A stretch of 64,000 nucleotides of DNA from Trachythela sp. YZ-2020 (GCA_016169945.1 JADLSH010000170.1:1054001-1118000), one strand, 5' to 3'; counted from the stretch's first letter, positions 44,280 to 55,539 are shown. Notes: generated by a model from the letters alone, not told the origin. Numbers and translations: made by a program.

Positions 44280-44990
44280 ATGGTCACATTCACAATGAGG
44301 CGAGGTAGGGGATGGGATATCTCCATCTAGAAGGTCATTTTCATAGTCTGGGATATCCTCAATATCTGCAACTTGGCCACTTTGGACATGAACTGACGAT
44401 CAGACTCAGGTAGGTGTTGACAGGTACTTAGGAAGTGGGAACGATAGTCTGGGCGGCCAGCTTGGAAGCAAAGGGGGCAGGATTTTGTTGGGCGTGGCTT
44501 ATAGGCAGGTTTATGCTTTGGTGGGTAAGGGCGAGAAAATTAAGGTGGGCGGTTACCAACACGGGGAGGTTTGCCAAAGACTGCAGAGGCAGTGCACATG
44601 ACTTTGGCTTCTTCGCTGATGTGTAATTCATCTAGCAAAGAGTCCAAGGCTTGAGATATCTCAAGCTTAATTGAAGCAAGGGTGCGACTACGAAGTTGTG
44701 TACCGTACCTTTGTTTGATTGACGGAGGTTGAATTTCGTACAATGGTATTCCGAGAAATTATAGGCGCATAATTAGCTATTTGGCCAAGCATCATTTCAA
44801 GATGAGTCACCTTTTGAGCTGCAGTGCGGCGTTGCATGACGGGAACTTCTTCAGGGTCATCGGTAAATCCGCAAAGAGGAGAGGCGTTTGTTTTCTTAAG
44901 CCAAGTTGCGCCATCGGTGAGGAAGGGGGCGAAGTTAGGGTCTAAGGATAGGATGTATTCAATTTTGTACATCTGTGGCTTGCTCAAGCT
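44280..44990 (-). pseudogene. Gypsy gag remnant with zinc knuckle
   Basis: Fragments of gag lie in two or three frames: a helical segment with TAAQKVTHLEMMLGQIA (44688-44987) and a zinc knuckle-like CPLCFQAGRPDYRSHFLSTC near 44410-44475, which binds RNA in gag proteins. The 5' part of gag is missing. Confidence 0.6.
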
Positions 44991-45476
44991 CTCTATAATA
45001 TTTTATGTAGGACACTTTCACCAAATTTTTCCAATATGGCCTTGTTTAGTTCTATTTCCTTCACAATTGAGCCTGTTTGTGCATGCATGCTATCATTGCC
45101 TCTTCTATTGTACACCCATTCTATATTTGGAAAATTTCTTTCACGGGTGAAGCACTTCCTAAAATCTAAATATCAAACAAAATGGAAATTATTGTTTTGC
45201 AAGTACACAACAATAAGTTGCACAACATACTCCACTTTTATCAGGATCACACTCGCAGCTGGAGCTCTCACCTTCAGTCCTTCACAGGATTTCTTGTTTT
45301 CAAACTAAATTTCGCCTTACTTAAATGGTCTTTCGGAAGATTGAGTTGTGTCTACCACTCTTTCTATTCAATATTAACCACAAAATGTAGGAAAATTTTC
45401 AAACTTGTCGCAATAAAAATCTATCAACATTTTAATTCTCGCTCATTGGAGTTTCCGCCATTTTGTCAGCATGAAG
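44991..45476. other. No recognised gene
   Basis: Mixed-composition DNA between the gypsy gag and the duplicated block. A plus-strand frame at 45036-45308 looks like chance. A 5' LTR is expected here but no matching partner was found at the other end. Confidence 0.35.
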
Positions 45477-46140
45477 CCACTGATCTCAATACAACGAGTG
45501 GGGACAAATTGTCCCCACTTTTGCAAACTTTGAACATTTTGTTCTAGGCCTCTAAACAGATAGGAACTAGGCTGTACTTCTCTGTAGATGGTCTGTGACT
45601 GAGTACCAGTTATCTACGTGTTTTTGCATTTCAAGAATAAATGTTTGGCTGGCTGCTAGAAAATCCTCAGACTGTATAAACTTCTCTTGGAAATCTCTCT
45701 CAATCTCTTCATAGGTTTTTTTAAATGCATGTCAGTTTCTTTCCAAAGAACGTTTATATCCTTGATTATCTCCATCACTTAAAGAAGGATCTCTCTCAAG
45801 ATTACCTTTTCCACTGATCTCAATACAACGAGTGGGGACAAATTGTCCCCACTTTTGCAAACTTTGAACATTTTGTTCTAGGCCTCTAAACAGATAGGAA
45901 CTAGGCTGTACTTCTCTGTAGATGGTCTGTGACTGAGTACCAGTTATCTACGTGTTTTTGCATTTCAAGAATAAATGTTTGGCTGGCTGCTAGAAAATCC
46001 TCAGACTGTATAAACTTCTCTTGGAAATCTCTCTCAATCTCTTCATAGGTTTTTTTAAATGCATGTCAGTTTCTTTCCAAAGAACGTTTATATCCTTGAT
46101 TATCTCCATCACTTAAAGAAGGATCTCTCTCAAGATTACC
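45477..46140. repeat. 330-bp tandem duplication with a 21-bp palindrome
   Basis: Copies at 45477-45806 and 45811-46140 appear identical over 330 bp, separated by TTTT. Each contains GTGGGGACAAATTGTCCCCAC, a perfect inverted repeat with a one-base loop (45499-45519 and 45833-45853). Each also holds the 3' end of the unknown minus-strand gene, including its stop codon (45567-45569 and 45901-45903). Identity suggests a recent event or an assembly duplication. Confidence 0.9.
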
Positions 46141-47740
46141 ACTCAGATGGAAAGATTTTGTTTTGTCATGAAAAGAGATTCCTGTTACCGGTTCGTTTAT
46201 GGGTATACTTAATTCAGCCGCTATCTCTTCTAGGCAAACTGCTTGGCCAACTAAAGCCGAGTTGTCTTCAACAGACAGAGGAAGGGTAAAGGTGTCTTCA
46301 ACAGACAGAGGAAGGGTAAAGGTTTGTTTCTGGCAAGACTGTGGTCAGGTTTGGTACATTTATCTTGTATTTACCATTCTTTAGACATGTTTCAATGTCA
46401 AGCTGGTTAAGGAATCTATCAACTTCTTCACATGTTAGTGTTTTGTAGGTGGACAATGGCTGTGTAGCATTCAAAACCGTATTGATTGCTTTTAAGTAAT
46501 AATAATCTATATATGCATCCCAGAGACGTTTGTCTTCAAGATTATTCTCTAAAAGATGATTTTAAATATTTCAATTGGATTAATATGAAAAGCAGGCTCG
46601 ATCCAGCTGCTGGGTGCTCCCCCAAGTTAGAGTTCTGTGATAAGATTTATGTCCTTAAAGCTCAATTACAGTCCCTTCTGTGCATGTCTCCTAAACATAA
46701 ACAAATGTGTACACACTTTTAGCAACAACTTTGAGAATGTGTTTGACAAACAAATATTCCAATGAAATATTCATGATTACTGAAACTTTCAAAGTTTACA
46801 TTACAATCCCAAACAATAATGCAAACACAATTAGTTCCACCACTTCTGATTAATGAGGCACACAATAGAAAAAAGCCTATTTGATCCAAGAAAATATTTC
46901 ACTGCTAGTCTCTTAAAGCAAGATTTTTGAAATAATTAGAAACGCCACTTTTCCATGTAACATTTTAGTTTAAACACTGGGTGCATGGGTGCTACAGTAC
47001 ACAATTAAATTAAAGTAGATCAAAACAACAAAAGTAAACAAAGCCTGCTCATGTGCAGAAGGGACTCTCTGTAATTTAGCTTTAGGTTTTGATGAAAAAC
47101 CTGAAAATTATTTTCATTATTTTTTAAACTAGCAGGCTTGTTAGAAAATAAGCAGCAGAATTTGGGCTGGAATATTTTTTTTTTCTTTCTATCAATTATA
47201 GGAAGCCAGTGATGATATTGAAAGTAGCCGGTGGAATTCACTGGTTGCTGGCTTCTAATGAGATCCCTGAGTGAAGCTGAAATAACCTCTGCACCAGTAC
47301 TGTACTGTATGTCTATGATTGAGTCTACACAATATGCAAAAAAATTTCCTTTTACCAAATTGTTAAGTAGTCTGACTGTATCAAGAGGTCTTTGTTCAAT
47401 GATTGTATTCTTACTTAGGTTATGACTGTACTTACAGTACCTATCAAGGGGCTATGGCCCTGTAAAGCAAACCACACAATATACAACATAATTTTTTATA
47501 GCACATAGATCCACAAAAATAAAGTATTTACATTGTCTTCCAGTGAACAGTTATCCCCAGTGACTGCAGCATATTTAGATATGCAGGACCAGCTCCATAA
47601 GAAACCAGTAGAACACCAAACAGAAAGGCAAAGTCATTTTGTAGCTGACTGTTTCTAATGTTGAGCAAACCCGTCATTAAGAGATTGGCTGCCATTTTCA
47701 TCTTTTGATCATTGGTCATCAGGACCCGCATGGTCTAAAA
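45901..47740 (-). pseudogene. Unrecognised multi-exon gene
   Basis: Minus-strand coding-looking stretches: MAANLLMTGLLNIRNSQLQN and VSYGAGPAYLNMLQSLGITV at 47528-47731, with a possible GT donor after HWKT. Then LVKGNFFAYCVDSIIDIQYS at about 47170-47400. Then a long exon from an acceptor near 46549 (LEDKRLWDAYIDYYYL, CEEVDRFLNQLDIETC, VCLEEIAAELSIPINEPVTG) into a helical C-terminus (FKKTYEEIERDFQEKF) ending in TAG at 45901-45903. A 30-bp tandem duplication at 46267-46323 and a TGA near 46065 interrupt it. I do not recognise the family. The duplicated block makes a second copy of its 3' end. Confidence 0.45.
46267..46323. repeat. 30-bp tandem duplication
   Basis: GTGTCTTCAACAGACAGAGG occurs twice, with the following AAGGGTAAAG, inside the long exon of the unknown gene. 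Confidence 0.85.
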
Positions 47741-47750
47741 AAGGTGTCTT

Positions 47751-50745
47751 ACGCACAAAATTTGTGCGTTTCTCCGGATGCAATTATGCTTAATGACATT
47801 AAAATTAATAGGTAAAACTATCATCAATCATGTTTTTTTGCAGAACATAGCTGAGCATAACATCCGGTTAGTTAATGTAGTTTAATATTAGGCAATAAGC
47901 TAGCTGTTTAAGAACAGCAGACTTGAACAAGGTTTTCGAAGATATAATCTTGATGTCACTATCCAAACTATTCCAAAGTTCGATAGCCCTAGTTCTAAAA
48001 GCTCTAGCTAAGAATTTTTTTTTTAATTTACATTTTTCTAATAACTTATTGTCTCTTAGACACCTTGATGAGAACCTTGTGTTATATTCATGCATAATTT
48101 CAACTGGTTTTAGATGCATATAGATTGTATTTGGTTCCTCCGTGACTAATGTATTATGCAATGTCATTAAGGTTCTGACATAAATCCTCCGTCTCACAGT
48201 TAACCAACCAATTTCATTATGGAGATTTTTCCTTGAAATCTCATCAACTTTATAGCCTAGAATCAATTTGGCGGCCTTGTTCTGGAGTTTTTGTAGATTA
48301 TTAATCAACTCTTGATTTTGAACAGATCCCCAAACTGTGCAACAGTAATTCAGTTTAGACAATATAAGAGACTCAGCGATTAGTTTTAGAGTTTTTGGTG
48401 GAATATATTTGCTGAACCTGAATATCAAACCAAGAGCTTTCGAATATTTTTAAAGTAAATCTTCACACTGTGGCTTCCAACTAATGGTTTCGTCAACCTG
48501 AACGCCAAGTAATTTTACACATGAAAATTGGTTGACGTATTTACTATTGATGGATAAGGTAAGCGGTTGAGCAGCTTTTACCCTTTGACGGCTTCCAATC
48601 AAGATACTTTTTGTTTTTCCCACGTTGAGAACTAGCCGATTTTTCGAGACCCATTCTTCAACATTTGATTATTCATGCTGGAGATCGTCAGATACAAGTC
48701 TGGCATTATGTGCAGTTTGAAAAGGAGTGCTGTCATCAGCATACAAATTAATGTCTGCTGTAGTTTAGACAGATGGCAGGTCATTGACAAACAAACTGAA
48801 GAGTAACTGGCCAAGACAGCTACCTTGTGGCACCCCACAAGTCATTTCGATCGAGTTAGAGAAAGCACCCATCGATGTATACAGTTGATGTTCTGCGCCT
48901 TAGATATTACCTGATCCAGTTAATCGCACTATCCGAGAAGTTATAACATTTCAATTTCAAAAATAACATATTATGATCAACCAGGTCAAAAGCAGCTGAA
49001 AAGTCCAGCAGAGTACCGCCAGTTAGCATACCGTTTTCGATGCTGTCAAGGCAATTGTCAGTCAGATGTACAAGTGCTGATTTAGTGCTATGATTGGATC
49101 TGTATGTATGTTGATTCATTAGGATAATGTCGTGTTCAGAAACATAGCGACAGATCTGTTTGTATGCAGAGTTTTCATGCAATTTACTCAACACATTTAG
49201 AAGACTGACAGGTCGACTGTTTACGTCTTCAAAAGGCAATTTCTTATCTTTTGGAATCGGGTGTAATTTAGCTATTTTCCACTGATCAGGGGAAATTGAT
49301 TTGGCGTATGAGCAGTTAAAAATGTGTCTGATTGGTTCCGCAATGATTCCTGAAGCTGTTTTAAGTAAAAAATTGTCGATGTAGTCAATTCCTGTTACGT
49401 TGGTATTTGGAAGTTTAGCAAGGCTGCTTTGTACTTCGGAAAGACTCAATAATGAGAATTCAAAACTACAGTTTTTACCAGCCATGATTTAGCTATGTCT
49501 TTCGGTTTAGTGTAAATTTCACCATTACTCTCCGCATAGGTTGGGACAGAATAATTTGAACGTTCTAATAAATTGTTTATAGTTTTCCACATGGACCTCG
49601 CATCTTTTTTGCTATAATTAATGGCATCAAGAAAGTAATTTCGTTTGCTTTCTCTGTTAACTTTAACGACATAGTTTCTTAATTTTCTATAAACCGCCCA
49701 GTCAGAGGTAAAACCAGAAATCCTAGCATCGATTTTTGTGGCATCTCGCATCTTCATTAAGTCACAAATGTTTTCGGTTAACCATGGGGCGGGTTTGGAT
49801 TTAACTGTGTATTTTCTGATGGGGGCATGGGTATCCACTATGTCTCTGAACAAATAAAGAAATATATCAAGTGCCTCATTTGGGTCATCAGACAGCCCAA
49901 CCAACCAGAACAGGGCAAGTTTCAAGTCACTAATAAATTGATCTGCAGAAAAATGTTTATAACTGCGTTTGTAGACCACCTTTGAGGGCCCCCCCTGGGA
50001 ATTTTGGTCTTAATAGACAATACTGTAAGGTCGTGATTGGTGAAACCAACTGGAATAATTTTGCATATGGAAATGTTTTGTTCGGGTGAATTTGTAAATA
50101 TGAGATCAAGGCATGTAGATGTTGCAGAGCGAGCAGTACATACTGTTCTTGTTGCCTCAGTTACAGTTTGTGTTAGACAACAAATGTTAGCATAGGATCT
50201 TAAAAGTGCTGAGTCATCTAGATCAAACCAATTTTTGTTAAAATCTCCCAATATGTAAGTTTCTTAATTCTCGTCCGTGGCCTTTTTCCAGGAGTCATAA
50301 ACGTTAGTCATATAGGCTCTATGTGTGCTTGGGGGACAATAAAATATTCCTAACAGCATCGCTGGTGCTTGTGGCCTACTAATTTCAACCCAAAGATCTT
50401 CAATATTCTCCGAACATAGGTCATGCCTTCTTCTGCAGACTAAACAATCTTTAAAATATAAACCGATTCCTCCCCTGTGTTCATTTTTTTTTTACACACT
50501 TATAACCTTCAATAGCTAAAGATCCATCCAGAATTAGGTCGTCCAACTTCGTTTCGGTAATGGCAAGAAAATTAATTCCAGTGTCGATCAACAAATCTTT
50601 AATCTCAATTGTTTTGTTTCTGAGACCATTAACGTTAACTTGACCAAAGTGAAGATATTTCTTTGACAATTGAGTATTGATAGGGCCAGTATTCGATAAT
50701 AAAGCAACATCGTCAGAGCGTTGTAAAATGACCGCAGCCAAAGCG
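47751..50745 (-). mobile_element. LINE with nearly complete ORF2
   Basis: Minus strand from 50741 (MAAVILQRSDDVALL) to 47868. The endonuclease reads FGQVNVNGLRNK, FLAITETKLDD, MGDFNKNW and NHDLTVLSIK. The reverse transcriptase has RPVSLLNVLSKLHEN, FSAAFDLVDHN and, across a frame shift near 48840, the P-Q-G and A-D-D region. C-terminal coding is LNYCCTVWGSVQNQEL to NYIN at 47868. Frame breaks are near 49980, 49470, 48880 and 48430. A perfect palindrome, ACGCACAAA-A-TTTGTGCGT (47751-47769), lies at its 3' edge and may be host or element sequence. Confidence 0.85.
48440..50741 (-). pseudogene. LINE ORF2: endonuclease and reverse transcriptase frames
   Basis: Five overlapping frames (50481-50741, 49922-50251, 49446-49979, 48907-49485, 48632-48838) together cover the APE endonuclease and most of the reverse transcriptase in the right order. 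None is intact. The C-terminal frame 47868-48428 (186 residues) is the longest undamaged tail. Confidence 0.8.
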
Positions 50746-50750
50746 AAATT

Positions 50751-50985
50751 TTAAGTTTCAGGGAGACTTGCCAATAAGGTTACAACCTTGTCATCATCTT
50801 CCACCAGCACCCTAATCACAGTCAGTTTATTAAAAATTTCTATCATAGGTTTCATTTCAGCCTTAAATGAATCAAACATTGTCTTAAAGATACTTTGTTC
50901 GCCCAAGATTTCTTCTGAAACTGGTCCAATAAATTTTTCCACACGGCTACAGGTCCTCAGTCCCGTAATTTGACCCAGTCAATGG
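50751..50985 (-). pseudogene. Short gag-like fragment
   Basis: 63 residues ending VEDDDKVVTLLASLPET, a segment found in Ty1/copia gag proteins, preceded by an unrecognised helical part. It is squeezed between the LINE 5' end and the PIF1 helicase remnant, so it may be a scrap from a recombination or earlier insertion. Confidence 0.35.
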
Positions 50986-51469
50986 AACAACAACTTTTTG
51001 TAGCATGTTACCTTTAATAGTGAAAGCTGCTTTGCCAGTTGGTGCAAGCATAAATATTTTTACTTGATGGAAATCATCACCTGCTCTTGTATTGTAATAC
51101 TTCAATGCTGGTTCATAAAGAGATTGAGTGAGATGTGATTTGCCACCTCCAGCCCCTCCACTACGAAAACAGTAGAATGGACTCTCAGAAGTTTGTATAA
51201 GGTAAACATGGTAGAAGAGTTCCTTTCATTGTTTGTTCAGTTTTTGTACCATTCCTCTGTAAACATCTTGTTTCTCATGTAATATTAGCTGCTCAGTATT
51301 TGATGCAGTCGAAGGAATTCCAAGATCACCAGATAGGTCATAGTTTTCATTGAACTCGGGCTTATGTACCTACTGACTCATATCTTGACACTCGTATGTT
51401 TTGTGTTCCTTGGGGCTATTAAGTCATGGGTGTCATCATCCATATTAAGAATTTCATTCATGTCGTCAC
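50986..51469 (-). pseudogene. Helitron-type PIF1 helicase fragment
   Basis: Minus-strand frames encode a lead with EQLILHEKQDVYRGMVQKL, a stop (TGA near 51237), then a Walker A motif in SGGAGGGKSHLTQSLYE and FMLAPTGKAAFTIKG, the first motifs of PIF1/Helitron helicases. It ends abruptly near 50960. The upstream part of the same gene continues at 55540-55900 on the far side of the copia element. It is distinct from the Helitron at 6-11 kb. Confidence 0.65.
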
Positions 51470-51650
51470 TGTTGAGTTTTGTGTTTCTTTTAATAACAGC
51501 TTCGAATAACAATAGATAATTTACATAATATAATCCAGTAACAAATGTCAATAAATCGCCATGTTGATCACTTCTAAAACAACAACTTATATACTTCATG
51601 TAACACTAATTATAGCTTAACATTACTGATGTAATACTTGAATGTCAACA
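51470..51650 (-). repeat. Copia 3' LTR
   Basis: 181 bp beginning (minus strand) TGTTGACATTCAAGTATTAC and ending ACAAAACTCAACA, with 5-bp inverted termini TGTTG/CAACA. The purine run AAGTGGGAG lies immediately upstream. Confidence 0.8.
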
Positions 51651-51712
51651 CTCCCACTTAATGTGAGCTATGATTATAACTGAATAACCCTTTTTAAATA
51701 CGAAAACGTCTC

Positions 51713-52625
51713 TCATTCGTCTACCCTTAAACTAGATTTCTTTAACATGTCTCTGAATTTTTTAAAGGTTTGTCTTGGTAGACTCTTCGTCATAAGATCA
51801 GCTAACATCTGATCTGTACTGCAGTATTTCACGTTGGTAGATCTGTTGTTGACGCGATGAAGCGATGTGCCATTGTCAATGTGCTTAGTGTGGTTATGGA
51901 ATTGTCGATTTTTAGAGAGTTGTATGGCTCCTTGATTATCTTCATTCATAACCGATGGTTGATCTTGTTTTTCTCCGATGTCGTTTAGTAATCTTCTTAA
52001 CCACACAAGCTCTTGTGTTGCATGACTGAACGCCACATACTCTGCTGCAGTTGTTGGTCTGGTAACATAAGGTTGTCTTTTACTGTACCAGCTTATAGTT
52101 AATCCATTTATCTGGAAGGCATATCCAGATGTTGATCTTCTTGTATCCAAATCATTTGCCCAATCTGCATCTGAATAACGGACTATAGAACATATCTCAA
52201 ACGTGCGGTGCCAGTGTGGGTAGAGTATAGCAAACACGGCGGTTGACTGTGGTGTAAAACTACCTGAAAAATACAGACGTCCAGACTAAGGGCATTCGCT
52301 CGAAACGTCAAAGTTCTCGTTGTATTTTTCAGGTAGTTTTACACCACAGTCAACCGCCGTATTGACTATAGAACATGTTGCACTTCTGCCTTCGAACACT
52401 AAACCATAGTTCATAGTACCTTTGATATATCTTAGGATATAATTCATATCTTGGTTTCGCCATGAACTTTGATAGTATGCCAACTGTGGAGGCTACATCT
52501 GGGTTATTTGCCGTGGTCACATAGGTTAGACATCCTATGAGATTCTGGTATTCGTTAGTATTTGTGGGATTTTCATCTTCTGGCAATTCTTGAAAATGTT
52601 TCCCAGGCTCTAGAGGAGTTGACAC
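51713..52625 (-). pseudogene. Copia reverse transcriptase end and RNase H
   Basis: IGCLTYVTTANNPDVASTVG and NYILRYIKGTMNYGLVFEG (52290-52580) are the usual copia link to RNase H. It continues at 52237-51713 with YSDADWANDLDTRRSTSGYA, TTAAEYVAFSHATQELVWLR and HTKHID. The link is broken by the 170-bp foldback insertion and by one shift near 52480. Confidence 0.85.
52194..52363. mobile_element. 170-bp insertion with a perfect 40-bp inverted repeat
   Basis: GACTATAGAACAT at 52181-52193 and 52364-52376 is a 13-bp target duplication in the copia RNase H region. The insert has a 42-bp tail and a hairpin with identical 40-bp arms (52236-52275 and 52321-52360) around a 45-bp loop holding ATTCGCTCGAAACGTCAAAG. 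It has no coding capacity. Confidence 0.85.
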
Positions 52626-52638
52626 AGGTTTGCATGTT

Positions 52639-52781
52639 ATATGTAAACAACGAGTTTGAGTGTTTCATCAGGGGATCCAAACACGAGAAAACGGTATGAA
52701 ACACGAGCGCGAAGCGCGAGTGTTTTATTGTTTTCGAGTGTTTGGTCCCCTGATGAAACACGAGAAACGAGTTGTTTACAC
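52639..52781. mobile_element. Foldback element with ~50-bp arms
   Basis: The left arm (GTAAACAACGAGTTTGAGTG ... CAGGGGATCCAAACACGAG) and the right arm (CGAGTGTTTGGTCCCCTGATG ... GTTGTTTAC) pair with few mismatches. The GC-rich loop is GAGCGCGAAGCGCGAG. It lies between the copia reverse transcriptase blocks. Confidence 0.8.
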
Positions 52782-53121
52782 AACATCTCAAACGAAAACA
52801 TTTCATTGGCTGTTCAATTTATTAAGCTCTAACGGGGGACCTATGAAAGTAATTTGTTTTTGTGTTTTGACTTGAATTTGTAATTAGGATCTCAGTTATT
52901 AGATGAAAACCGTTTTTCATCTAACAACGGTGATGGTATATGATTTTTAGCGTGTTTCCTTGCGGTATCCAACCTCAATCATGTGACGAATTAGGGTGAG
53001 TTCATTCGCTAATTTGCTCATGAATTATTAATGAGTTTTAGATTGCTCCATACCGAATCGCTTTAGATAGAATCGCTTTTCTAAATATTTGGTTTGACTG
53101 ATCGTCATCTGTCCTCTTTCT
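52782..53121. other. Non-coding stretch in copia
   Basis: AT-rich, with no coding similarity to copia. It probably came in with, or next to, the foldback element, or is a deleted and replaced part of the reverse transcriptase. Confidence 0.3.
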
Positions 53122-53337
53122 CTATCTCTTTTTAATAAGCATTCCGAGAATATGCTTCACTTCTCCCATATCCTCAATCTTGAACTTTGAACCGATTAAC
53201 TTTTTCTCTTCATTTAGCATGGATAAACCATTGGAAAACAGCAGTATATAATTGATGTAGATTGATAGAATAACAAACTTGATAATTCCATTCTGATCTT
53301 TGATAGATTTCATATATAAACATGGATCAGAGTTCAT
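53122..53337 (-). pseudogene. Copia reverse transcriptase palm fragment
   Basis: 71 residues: SDPCLYMKSIKDQNG, then ILSIYINYILLFSNG where active copies have Y-V-D-D-I-L, then MGEVKHILGM. The catalytic aspartates are replaced, so the enzyme is dead. Confidence 0.8.
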
Positions 53338-53537
53338 TTGTTTGTATCCACTTGACTTCAGAAATGTGTCGATGGCATTAATTCAGCATCTCACGAATTG
53401 TTTTAGTCCATATGGCATCTGTGCATGGGTAACATGGATTGTGTTGACTCAAAGATGATGCGGTTCATTCTTTCCGCTGCGCCATTTTGTGCTGGGTTGT
53501 ACGGTACGCTACCATTACTCTTCAGGAAAGACTCAAA

Positions 53538-54130
53538 TTATTTCGAGGAATATTCTCCTCCATTATCCGAACCTGGATTGGATTTCCTCCAACGTTCATA
53601 GGCATGGAACTCTTTGAATTTTTTCAATGAAAATACACAAACGTGTACTGTGAGTAATCTTCGATTGAAGGATACATAATATTGTGATCCACCAAGAGAC
53701 GATACGGACATTGGACCACCGACATCACTGTGGATAAGTTCACTGGTCCAACCTTTGGTGCATGCTTCGCAGAATCTATCCTCATTTGTCTTGCGTACAC
53801 CGTCCACTCCACCTACCATACCTTCGTCAATGAGTTTGTTCACATTGTTCTTCCGAGGTGACCAAATCTACAGTGCCATATATACCGATCTGCATCAGGT
53901 TGTTGCTTGGCGACGATCACATGCTCTTTCATAATCTTCAAGACATATAACTTTCCTTGGACCTCTCCTTCAGCTAAAATCTTTGAATTCCGGGAAATTT
54001 CAAACCTGTTTTCTTGCACTACGCTTTACCATTGCATTAACTGACAGCAAGTTGTTCTCTAACTTTGGCAGGTACAAAAATTCTTGCAATGCTATCTTTC
54101 GAGTATGGTCATCCACAACAGCTTTCACAT
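53538..54130 (-). pseudogene. Copia integrase fragment
   Basis: The GAG-pre-integrase region is degenerate at 53850-54120. The core gives CEACTKGWTSELIHSDVGGP (first Asp) and KSNPGSDNGGEYSSK (second Asp). The Glu block lies in the stop-rich part near 53400-53530 (F-L-K-S-N-G, N-G-A-A-E-R pattern). Three frames are used. Confidence 0.75.
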
Positions 54131-54519
54131 GACAAAGATTGATCTATTATCACCGAGATTCACAGTGCACGGTTTCTTAAATTCCACATAGTTGGACAGA
54201 CGATTTCTTTCAAATGTCATATGTTGGGTCGCCCCTGAGTCGATAATCCATCCACATCCATCTTCATTCTCAGACATATATAATTCTACTTCATCATTAT
54301 GATTATCTTGCTCCTTTTTTCCTTGTGCCAAGGAAGCAGATATTTTTCCTTTGCTTTGGTTACCATCATGTTGTGAATTATTACTTTGTTTAGGACAGTC
54401 ACTGCAAAGTGTCCTTTCTCTTTACAGTTATGACAAGTTCCATTGAATTTCCGACCAAACTTGTTGAGCAGAATATGCATCTTCAACTTTCTTCGAATCA
54501 GAAATTCTATCGGCATCAT
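54125..54519 (-). pseudogene. Copia gag zinc knuckle and protease
   Basis: CHNCKEKGHFA at about 54425-54445 is a zinc knuckle that has lost its last Cys in this frame. The protease active site WIIDSGATQHMTF is at about 54220-54255. A frame shift separates them. Confidence 0.8.
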
Positions 54520-54539
54520 TTAACAACATAGCTTTCACA

Positions 54540-55340
54540 TTCTTAAAAGTGACCTTTTCCTATCCAACAGCATCTAATGCAGCAACGAGTGGCTTGTATT
54601 CATCCGGGAGACTTCCAAGCAAGGTCATAGCTACAATCTTGGCCAAAAACCGTAGAACGATGAGTCATTTTCTGTACATTAGTGATGCACTCCCCCCCCA
54701 TTCAATGTTGATGTTCAGTGACTTGGCATCTGGGACAAACAAACTATTACGTCCAGTAAGAATGCTAGAAAGCAACATTGAATGGGGGCGCAGTGGGAGA
54801 TGCCAAGTTAACAATTTCATGTTAAAACCCGATAGTAGGGAAAATCACGCATTCTGTCCCTCGTTCTACGAACTTTTGGCCAAGATTGTAGTTCTCCGTC
54901 ATCAATGTTCGCACCCATTTCTTTTAGCTGGTCATGAAGGGACTTCAGATGGTTTAAATGCTCCAGCATATTTCCACCACTTTGAAATTTACTTGAATAG
55001 TACTTTTGGCATAATCTTAGTCTGAGATATTGAGATTCTAGCAAACTGGCTCTTCAGGGCAGCCCAGGCCTCTTTAGCCGTAGTTGTGTTCCTTACATGG
55101 ATTTGTTGATCGGGTTCTACCCCCAAGCAAATGTATGTCCAGGCCTTTTTCGAAGCAAACTTAAATTCTTGCTTTACCTTTCAGATGCATCTTCAGCAGG
55201 AACTTCAGCTGGACCGTCAAAACGGTCAAATAAATCTAAACTTTCGAGATACAAGCGCATATTAAATGTACAGTTGCAATAGTTTGTTCCATTTAACTTC
55301 TGCATCTTAAACCCCGTTGTCAACGCCATTTTTGCCATTT
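54540..55340 (-). pseudogene. Copia gag
   Basis: An ATG near 55337 opens MAKMALTTGFKMQKLNGTNY, and MRLYLESLDLFDRFDGPAEV follows. The second block, LRLCQKYYSSKFQSGGNMLE (54817-55044), and TLLGSLPDEYK-like coding near 54560-54640 complete the usual copia gag order. A 130-bp insert with C-rich and G-rich inverted stretches (CCCCCCCATTCAATGTTG / CAACATTGAATGGGGG at 54691-54793) breaks it. Confidence 0.75.
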
Positions 55341-55431
55341 CGAATGCGGTCAAGTTAATCCGTATTCAAGAAATACATCACAACATTTCAATCACTTCAG
55401 GCACATTATGAAATGTCCTGCGCCCATAACC

Positions 55432-55533
55432 TGTTGAGTTTTGTCTTTCTTTTAATAACAGCTTCAAATAACAATAGACAATGTAAATAATATAATCCAG
55501 TAACAAATGTCAATACATCACCATGTTAGATCT
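55432..55533 (-). repeat. Copia 5' LTR, truncated
   Basis: This aligns with the terminal ~100 bp of the 3' LTR (GTTACTGGATTATATTATTT, GACAAAACTCAACA). The first ~80 bp are replaced by the Helitron-type coding DNA. Confidence 0.75.
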
Positions 55534-55539
55534 CTTTTT

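Larger units (their letters stand above)
40877..44990 (-). mobile_element. Ty3/gypsy retrotransposon remnant
   Basis: Read on the minus strand the order is gag (44990-44280), protease (44255-43803), reverse transcriptase (about 43860-43020), RNase H (43088-42711), H2C2 zinc region (42324-42076) and integrase (42130-40877), the gypsy gene order. Frame breaks separate most blocks and the middle of the reverse transcriptase is deleted. No LTR pair or primer-binding site was found. Confidence 0.8.
51470..55533 (-). mobile_element. Ty1/copia retrotransposon, degenerate, with LTRs
   Basis: The 3' LTR is 51470-51650 (181 bp, TGTTG...CAACA) preceded by the polypurine tract AAGTGGGAG. The 5' LTR (55432-55533) matches its last ~100 bp and is truncated. 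Minus-strand order: gag, zinc knuckle, protease, integrase, reverse transcriptase, RNase H, the copia gene order. Two foldback elements sit inside it. The LTR end is followed by GGTTATGGGCGCAGG, the position of the primer-binding site. It interrupts a Helitron-type gene. Confidence 0.85.

Noticed and set aside
40877..45476. LTR pair of the gypsy element
   Set aside because: No matching direct repeats were found at the two sides; the 22-bp repeats at 40851 have no partner near 45 kb.
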